Shown in pieces: positions 1 through 5,750 of a DNA stretch of 8,266 nt. The notes under the pieces were generated by a model. The model worked only from the letters and a program-made list of their open reading frames with translations, searched no databases and had not been told where the DNA came from. The translations under genes were made by a program, and so were the position numbers. This DNA comes from Melioribacteraceae bacterium. Its GTDB lineage: Bacteria > Bacteroidota > Ignavibacteria > Ignavibacteriales > Melioribacteraceae. The stretch is taken from positions 1-8,266 of the forward strand of contig JALSNL010000395.1 of NCBI GenBank assembly GCA_026987055.1, read 5' to 3'. Position 1 is the first letter of the stretch. Every line of letters starts with the position of its first letter.

Positions 1-613
1 TATTTTGGAATTAGTTCAAGGAGAAGGCGGAGTTAATATTGCGGATAAATCATTTATTAAAGATATAAGAAAATTTTGCGATGAAAATAATTTAATTTTA
101 ATTATAGACGAAGTCCAAACCGGATTTGGAAGAACGGGTAAAATGTTTGCTTATGAAAATTTCGATATACAGCCGGATATACTTTGCGTTGCCAAAGCTA
201 TGGGCGGAGGCATTCCCGTAGGTGCAATAATTTGTGATAGTAAAATTAAAATTCCTTTCGGGAAACACGGTTCTACATTCGGCGGAAATCCGGTTGCTTC
301 TACGGCTGCCTTAGCCACAATTAAATTTATCGAACAAAATAAACTTGTCTGTAATTCAAAACTGCAAGGTGAAAAACTTTTAACAAAACTTAAAAAAATA
401 GAAAGCTCTAAAATAAGAGAAGTACGCGGCTTGGGTTTAATGATAGCAATTGAACTAAAGGAAAAAGTAAAACCATATATGCAAAAATTATTAGATGAAG
501 GAATAATAGTACTCTCAGCCGGTTTAACGGTTTTAAGATTATTACCGCCTTTAATAATTGAAGATAACGAAATTAATATGATAGTTGAAAAAATCGAGAA
601 AGTGCTAAGTTAA
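1..613 (+). CDS. argD: Class III aminotransferase, acetylornithine/LysW-type (C-terminal part)
   Basis: This is the 3' part of a PLP-dependent fold-type I aminotransferase. The reading frame is open to the left edge, where an Ile codon at 2-4 precedes the TTG at 5, so the gene starts outside the window and TTG is not its start. Landmarks counted from that TTG are QGEGG (5-9), the PLP-ring Asp in IIDEVQTGFGRTG (D35), the Schiff-base Lys in VAKAMGGG (K64) and HGSTFGGNPVA (88-98). The tail, with VLSAG and LRLLPPLII, resembles the ArgD/LysJ group that uses acetylornithine or LysW-bound semialdehydes in arginine or lysine synthesis, rather than GabT. The usual Pro in the EPxQGEGG motif is Leu here (ELVQGEGG). 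The exact substrate cannot be settled from this fragment. The gene converges on the GIY-YIG gene 52 nt downstream, and I see no strong terminator in that gap. Confidence 0.85.
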   Translation, partial: ILELVQGEGGVNIADKSFIKDIRKFCDENNLILIIDEVQTGFGRTGKMFAYENFDIQPDILCVAKAMGGGIPVGAIICDSKIKIPFGKHGSTFGGNPVASTAALATIKFIEQNKLVCNSKLQGEKLLTKLKKIESSKIREVRGLGLMIAIELKEKVKPYMQKLLDEGIIVLSAGLTVLRLLPPLIIEDNEINMIVEKIEKVLS

Positions 614-641
614 GTAATAATAAATTTTTACTATTTACAAA

Positions 642-668
642 GCAGTCTTCGTTTTTCGCTTCGCTCTA
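642..668. repeat. 27-bp direct repeat, copy 1 (distal to tRNA)
   Basis: This 27-bp stretch is identical to 985-1011 and in the same orientation, offset by 343 bp. The match breaks at both ends (a641 versus t984, c669 versus a1012). Read on the minus strand, the copy begins with the TAG stop codon of the GIY-YIG gene (668-666). The two copies therefore bracket essentially the whole coding region. Confidence 0.9.
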
Positions 669-914
669 CAACAAATGTTTAGACGCAAAAGCTCTGCCAG
701 AATGTGTCTTTAAGTATTTTTCAAATTCCATCGCTTTTGTTTTTTCTCTAAACGATATCGCCGTTTCTATTTCCCATGGTTTATATTTTGACGTAAAAGG
801 ACTTCCTCCCTCATTATGTTTCTTTATTCTCGCTTGTAAGTTTGTGGTGTAGCCTATGTACGTTTTTTCCGGGCGTACTTTGCTGCGGAGTATGTAAACG
901 TAATAGTTACTCAT
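666..914 (-). CDS. Small GIY-YIG nuclease-superfamily protein (UPF0213-like)
   Basis: This 82-residue protein is a single GIY-YIG domain, the usual length for the stand-alone UPF0213/YhbQ-like group. The GIY equivalent is YVYIL (5-9) and the second motif is YIG (19-21). They are followed by the family Arg in QARIKKHN (R29), the FTSKYKPW signature (40-47) and acidic residues in AMEFEKYLK (E63, E65). The C-terminus SGRAFASKHLL resembles the subfamily with SGxAFAxK tails. GIY-YIG proteins are metal-dependent DNA nucleases, but the role of this group is not well established. The start is ATG at 914; no good Shine-Dalgarno sequence precedes it. The gene lies 106 nt downstream of tRNA-Ala on the same strand, between two copies of a 27-bp repeat, and the segment looks more GC-rich than its surroundings. 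Both points suggest acquisition as a unit. Confidence 0.85.
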   Translation of the reverse strand: MSNYYVYILRSKVRPEKTYIGYTTNLQARIKKHNEGGSPFTSKYKPWEIETAISFREKTKAMEFEKYLKTHSGRAFASKHLL

Positions 915-956
915 GGCTGTGCCAGGCGTAGTTGGGTTGTGTGATCTTTGCCTTTT

Positions 957-987
957 TGCACGGCTTCGTAAAGAACTTCGCCGTGCA
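957..987. repeat. Inverted repeat, 8-bp perfect stem
   Basis: TGCACGGC (957-964) and GCCGTGCA (980-987) are perfect inverted complements around a 15-nt loop. The structure lies in the gap between tRNA-Ala and the GIY-YIG start. On the minus strand, the direction of transcription here, it is followed by an A-run rather than a T-run, so it does not look like an intrinsic terminator. It may be an RNA processing or mobility-related structure. Confidence 0.7.
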
Positions 988-1011
988 GTCTTCGTTTTTC
1001 GCTTCGCTCTA
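985..1011. repeat. 27-bp direct repeat, copy 2 (proximal to tRNA)
   Basis: This is an exact second copy of 642-668. It begins inside the right arm of the 957-987 palindrome and overlaps the 988-1020 hairpin. Its right end is 9 nt from the CCA end of tRNA-Ala. See copy 1 for its relation to the GIY-YIG gene. Confidence 0.9.
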
Positions 1012-1020
1012 AACGAAGAC
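988..1020. repeat. Inverted repeat directly abutting the tRNA 3' end, 10-bp perfect stem
   Basis: GTCTTCGTTT (988-997) and AAACGAAGAC (1011-1020) are perfect inverted complements with a 13-nt loop. The stem begins at the first base after the encoded CCA of tRNA-Ala. It could define the tRNA 3' trailer for processing, or be part of the structure of the repeat-flanked unit. No U-tract follows on the minus strand, so a terminator role is unlikely. Confidence 0.7.
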
Positions 1021-1096
1021 TGGTGGAGCTAAGCGGGCTCGAACCGCTGACCTCTTGACTGCCAGTCAAGCGCTCTCCCAACTGAGCTATAGCCCC
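1021..1096 (-). tRNA. tRNA-Ala (anticodon GGC)
   Basis: The minus strand folds as a complete 76-nt tRNA. The acceptor stem is GGGGCTA/TAGCTCC and includes the G3:U70 pair that identifies alanine tRNAs. A D-arm starting GCTC and an anticodon stem CTTGA/TCAAG follow, the latter with loop CTGGCAG, so the anticodon is GGC and it reads GCC codons. The variable loop is five bases, the T-arm has the loop TTCGAGC, and the discriminator A plus CCA are encoded in the DNA. All stems pair, and nothing suggests a pseudogene. A clear promoter lies upstream, and a repeat-flanked GIY-YIG unit follows immediately downstream. Confidence 0.97.
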
Positions 1097-1124
1097 ATAA
1101 ATATTTTTTTAAAACTTATATGTA

Positions 1125-1153
1125 ATAATATAGAACATTATTTTTATTGTCAA
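1125..1153 (-). promoter_or_regulatory. Sigma-70-type promoter of tRNA-Ala
   Basis: On the minus strand a consensus -35 TTGACA (1153-1148) is separated by exactly 17 nt from TATTAT (1130-1125), a 5/6 match to the -10 consensus. The -10 ends 28 nt before the tRNA, giving a predicted 5' leader of about 20 nt, which is typical for tRNA genes. With no visible terminator after the tRNA, this promoter could also transcribe the GIY-YIG gene. Confidence 0.8.
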
Positions 1154-1222
1154 TTATAGTTTTTCAATTTGCAATTTAACAGAAAAATAATTCAAGTAAA
1201 AACACTACAATTAATTATTCTC

Positions 1223-2548
1223 CTATCGTAATTGACTTGCTTTTATTTTATAATCCCAAAATACATTTCCGTCTTTATCATAAACTGTACATTTTAATTC
1301 CCTATCTTTTCTAGGTCCACTAATTTCAAATATTGCATAATTACGTTTCTCAACCAATGTACCTTTTACACGTAATGGATTCGGAGCATTGTGATAAGTC
1401 GTTGGTCCGGATGTAAACGGCGAAATAGTAAAATCATATAAAGGATATGTCCCGTATCTTTTTAACTTTGTTATTTCGGTTCTGTGAACATCTCCGGTTA
1501 AAAATATTACTCCGGTAATTCCTTCTTTACGGATTGCTTTAAGTAACTTTGCTTTTTCAACCGGATAGCCGGAATAATCTTCTTCAGTTGGTGTCGGATT
1601 TAAAACTTGTCCGCCAATTGCAATAAACTTAAATGGTGCTTTACTAAAAGAAAGATTATCAATCAACCATTCAATTTGTTCATCACCAAGAATTTGTCGT
1701 TTACCGTATTTTCTTTTATCAGGACTTCTATAATATCTGTCATCTAATAAAAAGAAATCCGCATCAGCCCAAGAGAATTTTGTTGTTGTACCAGGTTTGC
1801 CATTTATTCCAAAAGAAGGATTAGGCCAAAACAATTTGAAAGCTTCCAGCGTAGTTTCTTTATTCCAAAATCCTCTGTCGCTGTTATCCGGTCCAAAATC
1901 ATGATCGTCCCAAATAGCATAATGATGAACCGAACCAAGCAATGCTTGAAATTCTTTAGTTGCTCTATCATGTGTAAATCTTTTTAATACTCCGGTTCTG
2001 GAATTAAAATCGGCTTCGCGCAAATAAGAATTATCACCGAGCCACAACATAAAATCGGGATGATGCTCATAAATATTTTCATAAATTTCATATTCACCGC
2101 CATAAGGTTTTCCGGCACGGTCATAAGGTTTTTCGTTTATAAAAGCACCGCTTCCGGTAGCAAACGTAAATGATGGCGGATCAAAATGCCATTGCCACAA
2201 AACTTGTGTTTGAAATTTCAAGGGATAATTTCGTTCAATTTTTTTACCGTTAATCAATACTTCATAATTATATACTCTTCCCGGTTCTAATTCATCTGCA
2301 ACAGGTTGAACTATAAAAACATTTTTCTTTTCGGCTTTATAAACTTCCGTTGAATGAATATCCTTTGTGTTTTTTTTATCCCAATATTTTATTTGTACAT
2401 CTGCTGCGGCTGTTGTTTGAACCCACAATTTAACTTCTCGCATTGTAGAATAACCGACCATGGGACCGGATTTAATTTTTACTCCTTGTGCTTTTAGATT
2501 TAATCCCATTAAAAGGATAACTAACAAAAATGATAATTTATTTTTCAT
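1223..2548 (-). CDS. Secreted PhoD-like metallophosphoesterase (alkaline phosphatase D family)
   Basis: This is a 441-residue exported protein of the PhoD-like family, whose members hydrolyse phosphomono- or diesters using a metal centre. An N-terminal signal peptide (about 1-21, cleavage near LKA-QG) precedes a PhoD-type N-terminal beta domain (about 28-115, with GPMVGYS and LWVQT). The metallophosphatase domain follows, with LWLGDN (GD at 171-172), IWDDHDFG (DDHD at 214-217), LLDDRYY (269-270) and LTGDVHRTE (GDVH at 352-355), all as expected for metal ligands. The frame stays open to an ATG at 2638, but the start at 2548 is preferred because it has a Shine-Dalgarno GGAG and places the signal peptide at the N-terminus. 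Phosphate release outside the cell fits the phosphate-uptake cluster further along. The natural substrate is not predictable from sequence. Confidence 0.88.
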   Translation of the reverse strand: MKNKLSFLLVILLMGLNLKAQGVKIKSGPMVGYSTMREVKLWVQTTAAADVQIKYWDKKNTKDIHSTEVYKAEKKNVFIVQPVADELEPGRVYNYEVLINGKKIERNYPLKFQTQVLWQWHFDPPSFTFATGSGAFINEKPYDRAGKPYGGEYEIYENIYEHHPDFMLWLGDNSYLREADFNSRTGVLKRFTHDRATKEFQALLGSVHHYAIWDDHDFGPDNSDRGFWNKETTLEAFKLFWPNPSFGINGKPGTTTKFSWADADFFLLDDRYYRSPDKRKYGKRQILGDEQIEWLIDNLSFSKAPFKFIAIGGQVLNPTPTEEDYSGYPVEKAKLLKAIRKEGITGVIFLTGDVHRTEITKLKRYGTYPLYDFTISPFTSGPTTYHNAPNPLRVKGTLVEKRNYAIFEISGPRKDRELKCTVYDKDGNVFWDYKIKASQLR

Positions 2549-2637
2549 AATAACTCCAAGTATAACAGAAAATATTTTTGTATTGTATGATATAAAAAAG
2601 ATAATTACATTTAGTAAAATAATAAATTTAGGTTGCA
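2549..2637. promoter_or_regulatory. Divergent intergenic region between the phosphoesterase and heme-lipoprotein genes
   Basis: This 89-bp, very AT-rich gap must hold promoters for two divergent genes. For the plus-strand gene there is a weak candidate, TTGTAT (2578-2583), a 16-nt spacer, then GATAAT (2600-2605). I found no convincing -35/-10 pair for the minus-strand gene at a plausible distance. Confidence 0.35.
2554..2557 (-). promoter_or_regulatory. Shine-Dalgarno GGAG fixing the phosphoesterase start
   Basis: GGAG on the minus strand lies 5 nt before the ATG at 2548. This start removes 30 in-frame upstream codons that would put a second hydrophobic stretch before the signal peptide and run into the neighbouring gene. 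Confidence 0.6.
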
Positions 2638-3054
2638 ATGAATAATAAAATAATTCCTCTTTTTTTATTTACATTACTTTTGGGACTAACGTTTATAAGT
2701 TCTTGTGATGATACTTTAAATCAAAATCCTATTGATAATATAATAATTCCCTCCCAAGATGTTAGTTATAATAAATACATCCAACCCATATTTAATTATA
2801 AATGCAATAACAGCGGATGCCATAATAGTCAGGATTTTGCCGGTGGAATTGATTTGACTACGTGGAACGGAGCTGTTTCCGATCCTTCCGTTGTATTTCC
2901 ATTCCAACCGGAAAACAGCAGATTGGTTTGGGCCATAGAAGGAATTTCAGGAGCAAATCCGATGCCGCCGATTGGTGCTCCGGTTACACCTTTAACTCGT
3001 AATCAAATTGAAGGAATTAGAACTTGGATTAAAGAAGGAGCTGATAATAATTAG
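2638..3054 (+). CDS. Lipoprotein with a single c-type heme motif (cytochrome c-like)
   Basis: This 138-residue protein has a lipoprotein signal peptide with Cys at 23 (FISSC), followed by two Asp that would favour outer-membrane sorting. It then has a compact domain resembling the cytochrome c-like modules found in planctomycete and Bacteroidota proteins. The first part is YxxYIQPIF followed by C56-NNSG-C61-H62, a CX4CH heme-attachment variant. Next come GGIDLTTW (69-76), ENSRL (92-96), MPP with the likely distal ligand Met109, and a closing IxxWIxEGA. The CX4CH spacing differs from the standard CX2CH but occurs in this module type. A role in periplasmic or surface electron transfer is inferred; no partner redox gene lies in the window. 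The ATG has only a weak AGG upstream. It overlaps the next gene and probably forms a two-gene unit with it. Confidence 0.75.
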   Translation: MNNKIIPLFLFTLLLGLTFISSCDDTLNQNPIDNIIIPSQDVSYNKYIQPIFNYKCNNSGCHNSQDFAGGIDLTTWNGAVSDPSVVFPFQPENSRLVWAIEGISGANPMPPIGAPVTPLTRNQIEGIRTWIKEGADNN

Positions 3055-3451
3055 TAACTCCGGTATTTATATTTTAGAATTATATTGCAAAGAACGTACT
3101 CAAATTACGCATAAAAAATTCGGTGCAATGAATTTTGCAAAAGGTTATTACTATTATGTGGGAAGTGCACAAAAAAATTTATATCAACGAATTGAACGAC
3201 ATAAGAGGAAAGAGAAAAATTTACATTGGCATATTGATTATTTAACGACGAATAATAACTTTAACCTTAAACGTATTTTTACTTTCAAAAGTAAACAAAA
3301 AAAATTTGAATGTATTTTGGTTTCTGAAGTTGAAACTATATTTAACCTAACTTATCCCATAAAGCATTTTGGCAATTCGGATTGTAATTCATGTGTTTCA
3401 CATTTATTATTTTCCGGTAGGCAAATTGATTTGAGTCGGTTAACTATGTAA
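3008..3451 (+). CDS. DUF123/Uri-superfamily GIY-YIG-like endonuclease
   Basis: The core matches the Uri (DUF123, COG1833) family, a GIY-YIG-related group. It has GIYILEL (19-25), GYYYYVGSA (46-54), RIERH with the family Arg (R61), HWHIDYL (73-79) and the C-terminal SDCNSCVSH (C126, C129, H132), which may bind metal. Residues are numbered from the TTG at 3008, the only canonical start upstream of the domain. That start has no Shine-Dalgarno and adds 14 residues that overlap the previous gene. An AAGGAG at 3035-3040 sits 9 nt before an ATT (3050) that overlaps the upstream TAG stop. Translation from ATT, giving 133 residues beginning right at the domain, is a serious alternative. The biological role is unknown. 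The gene is translationally linked to the heme lipoprotein, with no obvious functional relation. Confidence 0.8.
   Translation: MKELELGLKKELIIISNSGIYILELYCKERTQITHKKFGAMNFAKGYYYYVGSAQKNLYQRIERHKRKEKNLHWHIDYLTTNNNFNLKRIFTFKSKQKKFECILVSEVETIFNLTYPIKHFGNSDCNSCVSHLLFSGRQIDLSRLTM
3035..3040 (+). promoter_or_regulatory. AAGGAG, possible Shine-Dalgarno for the DUF123 gene
   Basis: This is a strong Shine-Dalgarno match inside the last codons of the heme lipoprotein. It is correctly spaced (9 nt) for a non-canonical ATT start at 3050-3052 but not for the TTG at 3008. It also encodes part of the conserved KEGA end of the heme domain, so the match may be coincidental. Confidence 0.4.
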
Positions 3452-3569
3452 GTTTTTTATGCTAAACATAAAATATTATAAATATAATTGAGTTTCCTGC
3501 TCCGCTTTTTTGAGGGTATTTAATACTTTGGGATATTGGCTCAAGAAAGTTATGGCAAGCATTTATCAA

Positions 3570-3593
3570 GTAGTGATTCAGGAGAATCGCTAC
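3570..3593 (+). repeat. Palindromic element in a convergent gap
   Basis: GTAGTGATTC (3570-3579) and GAATCGCTAC (3584-3593) form a 10-bp stem around the loop AGGA. The stem pairs fully as plus-strand RNA with one G-U wobble; the minus-strand RNA has a C-A mismatch instead. No T-run follows on either strand. It may be a single copy of a dispersed REP-like palindrome, but only one copy is visible here. The rest of 3452-3605 shows nothing else I can support. Confidence 0.5.
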
Positions 3594-3605
3594 CACAACC
3601 AGTAG

Positions 3606-4394
3606 TTAGTCTTCTATTTGATATTCGTATAATTTACCGGTTTTATCACTTACAATATAAATTTTATTATTGTTTAGATTATAAGCAACACCTTCAGCCT
3701 TAGGATACGAAAGACTAAAAGTTTTTTCTATTCCTTTGGTTTCGCTCCATTGAAATAACATTTTTTCTTCATCACTCACAATCCAGAACAGTTTATTTTT
3801 TTTATCATAAGTTATACCGGATAAATCACCAACTGAATTAATTTCTTTTTTATACTTAATAGAAAAATCATTTTTTAATTTTAAAAATAATCTTGGATTT
3901 TTTTCATTCAACAAAAAAAGTGTTCCGGTAGAATCAAAGCAGATACCTTCCAAACCGTTATTATCGGAACCGGTTAAATCTATTTTTTTTCTGGTAAGTT
4001 CATTCCCTTCTAAAGAAATATTAACAACTTCCCTTAATCTTTCTTCTGCAATCCAAAGTGTTCCGGTTGTTTTATCGAATGCAATACCTTCCAAATCATT
4101 TCCTGTAAAGTTTAATTCTTTAAGTACCTTCCCTTTTAAGTTTAGTTTATAAACATGATTTGTATTATCACTAACTGTCCATAGTGCAGTATAATCTTTA
4201 TTAAAAGTTAAACCGGAAGGTTCGGGAACAGAAATATTATATTCATTAATAAACTTTAGTGAAGAAGTTTTAATTGGTCCGGCGGCATCTTCCAGGCTGC
4301 AGCTATTAAACAGAAAGAAGAAAACAAAACCGAAGTTCAGCCATTTTAGAAGACTGAACTTCGATAATAATATTTTAATTGTATTATTTATCAA
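3606..4394 (-). CDS. Beta-propeller lipoprotein, SdiA-regulated/phytase-like family
   Basis: This 262-residue protein has a hydrophobic leader ending at Cys32 (LFNSC), followed by SLED, so it is probably a lipoprotein. The body holds five propeller repeats with related cores: PSGLTF (59-64), LEGIAFD (101-107), LEGICFD (148-154), LSGITYD (191-197) and AEGVAYN (233-239). Each is followed by strands such as LWTVSD, LWIAEE, LFLLNE, LFWIVSD and IYIVSD. This is the pattern of the SdiA-regulated (PF06977) family, related to phytase-like and SMP-30-like propellers; no enzyme activity is proven for it. The start is TTG at 4394. No in-frame ATG lies upstream of the lipobox, and the TTGA overlap with the preceding stop suggests translational coupling. 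Being last in a phosphate-import cluster suggests a surface role in phosphate-ester use, which is inference. Confidence 0.78.
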   Translation of the reverse strand: MINNTIKILLSKFSLLKWLNFGFVFFFLFNSCSLEDAAGPIKTSSLKFINEYNISVPEPSGLTFNKDYTALWTVSDNTNHVYKLNLKGKVLKELNFTGNDLEGIAFDKTTGTLWIAEERLREVVNISLEGNELTRKKIDLTGSDNNGLEGICFDSTGTLFLLNEKNPRLFLKLKNDFSIKYKKEINSVGDLSGITYDKKNKLFWIVSDEEKMLFQWSETKGIEKTFSLSYPKAEGVAYNLNNNKIYIVSDKTGKLYEYQIED

Positions 4395-5692
4395 TTATTA
4401 CTTGCACCCGGTGTTGGATTTGGAAATTGTTGCCAATTGTCACTTCCATCAGGAAATCTTCCGTAAGACGTATCAGCAATTTGTTTAGTATATGTAAGAG
4501 AATCAATAATAGTAGTCCCATTTGGAGCTACTAATCCAATTTGTTCTCCTTTACCACTTAACTTTAAATTAACATGAAGTATTCCTGCTTCCGGTTTTTT
4601 ATCGGCTAACAATAACAAAAAACCTCCGGCAGCAATTGTTGTAGAATCGGGTTTTGTTGTTGGTATTTGCCATGCAGTTAAATCCGCTAAATCATCTGTT
4701 ATATACATCCCACCTATATCCACCGGTTTATTTCCCGGATTATAAATCTCAATCCAATCGGGATAATCATTTGTAACAGGATCATAATAATTTGCATCGT
4801 TGCTTGCCATAAATTCATTTATAAAAAGTGTGGGAGCAACATAACCTACCTGAAAAGAAAGTGTATCGGATTTTGTAAAAGCTCCTTCGTCATCAATTGC
4901 AGTAATAAAAAAACGGATTTCCGTACCATCGTTAAATGTACCCAAATCAGCTTTGTAAAGATTTGCATCCAAATTCATATTCATACTGTCGCTAACTTCT
5001 TTTTCCATGTAGAAAATTTTAACTGTTTTCAGATTATCATTTTCATCGGTTACTTCTGCGGTTATGGTAACCGGTGTTGAAGGTGTTAATGAATCCGGTA
5101 AGATTTTTATATTTTTAATTTGAGGTGCTAAATTTGTAGAGGCGCCACTATTAGATTCCCCAGGTGTTGGAGAAGAAAAAGATTGCCAATTCTCACTTCC
5201 ATCCGGATTTCTACCTTGCGAAACATCAGTTGTTTGAGGAGCGTAAGTAAGTTCATCAATTACACTTCGTCCGTCTTGTTCGGTTAAAGTAATATCTTCG
5301 CCGCCACTACTTAATTTAAAATTAGTATGCAAAGCTCCTTGTTCAGGTTGTCCATCGCACCAAAGCACAATAAAACCACCGGGTTGTACTGTTGTTAATG
5401 TTGGATTAGAACTTGGTATTTGATATTTTTGATAATCATCTTTTGAATCGGACACATACATTCCGCCCATATCTACGGAAGTGGAGCCATAATTATATAT
5501 TTCTATCCAATCATCATATTCACCGTTTTCATCCGTACAGCAATTATCATTACTTGCCAAATATTCGTTTATAATTAATTTTATATCACTTTGCTTTTGA
5601 GTTTTACCTCCTGTAACAGAATCATCAAGACTGCAACTGATAACCATGATAGTTAATAGCGATAAAACTCCGATTAATATTTTCAGTTTCAT
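4391..5692 (-). CDS. Lipoprotein with two lamin-tail (LTD) domains
   Basis: This is a 433-residue lipoprotein with a signal peptide ending MVISC (Cys20), then SLDD. It has two lamin-tail domains, at about 36-180 and 287-432, with matching landmarks: INEYLASND/INEFMASND, DWIEIYN twice, GGMYVSD/GGMYITD, PGGF/AGGF, LHTNFKLS/LHVNLKLS, and PDGSENWQ...PTPG/PDGSDNWQ...PTPG. An Ig-like beta domain with VTITAEVTDENDN and FFITAIDDEG (about 190-284) lies between them. Bacterial LTD domains are beta-sandwiches common on secreted proteins, often beside hydrolases, and probably act as adhesion or scaffold modules; no catalytic domain is present here. The ATG at 5692 has GGAG 9 nt upstream. It sits 58 nt after the porin and overlaps the propeller gene by 4 nt, so the two lipoproteins are probably made together. 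Confidence 0.85.
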   Translation of the reverse strand: MKLKILIGVLSLLTIMVISCSLDDSVTGGKTQKQSDIKLIINEYLASNDNCCTDENGEYDDWIEIYNYGSTSVDMGGMYVSDSKDDYQKYQIPSSNPTLTTVQPGGFIVLWCDGQPEQGALHTNFKLSSGGEDITLTEQDGRSVIDELTYAPQTTDVSQGRNPDGSENWQSFSSPTPGESNSGASTNLAPQIKNIKILPDSLTPSTPVTITAEVTDENDNLKTVKIFYMEKEVSDSMNMNLDANLYKADLGTFNDGTEIRFFITAIDDEGAFTKSDTLSFQVGYVAPTLFINEFMASNDANYYDPVTNDYPDWIEIYNPGNKPVDIGGMYITDDLADLTAWQIPTTKPDSTTIAAGGFLLLLADKKPEAGILHVNLKLSGKGEQIGLVAPNGTTIIDSLTYTKQIADTSYGRFPDGSDNWQQFPNPTPGASNN

Positions 5693-5750
5693 TTTTCATT
5701 TCTCCAAAATTAAATTTTTATATTTTTTATATTTTTAATCTGTATAAGAA

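Noticed and set aside
957..1020. Intrinsic terminator for tRNA-Ala
   Set aside because: Both hairpins lack a T-run on their minus-strand 3' side. The nearby T-runs lie on the plus strand, where no gene needs termination.
1097..1222. Terminator or small gene after the PhoD-like gene
   Set aside because: AATAATT/AATTATT near the stop leaves a 20-nt loop and a very weak stem. Apart from the tRNA promoter, nothing in this gap stands out.
2549..2638. N-terminal 30-codon extension of the PhoD-like gene
   Set aside because: The extension would put a second hydrophobic segment in front of a good signal peptide and overlap the divergent gene's start; the internal ATG at 2548 has a GGAG.
2460..2645. 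Plus-strand open frame of 61 codons
   Set aside because: It is antisense to the signal peptide and N-terminal domain of the PhoD-like gene, has no recognisable domain, and runs across the divergent promoter region.
2716..2907. Minus-strand open frame of 63 codons
   Set aside because: It lies wholly antisense to the heme lipoprotein, whose motifs are clear; it has no ribosome-binding site or recognisable content.
3455..3473. Terminator for the DUF123 gene
   Set aside because: TTTTATG/CATAAAA forms only a 7-bp AT-rich stem with A residues after it on the plus strand. Such a motif is expected by chance in DNA this AT-rich.
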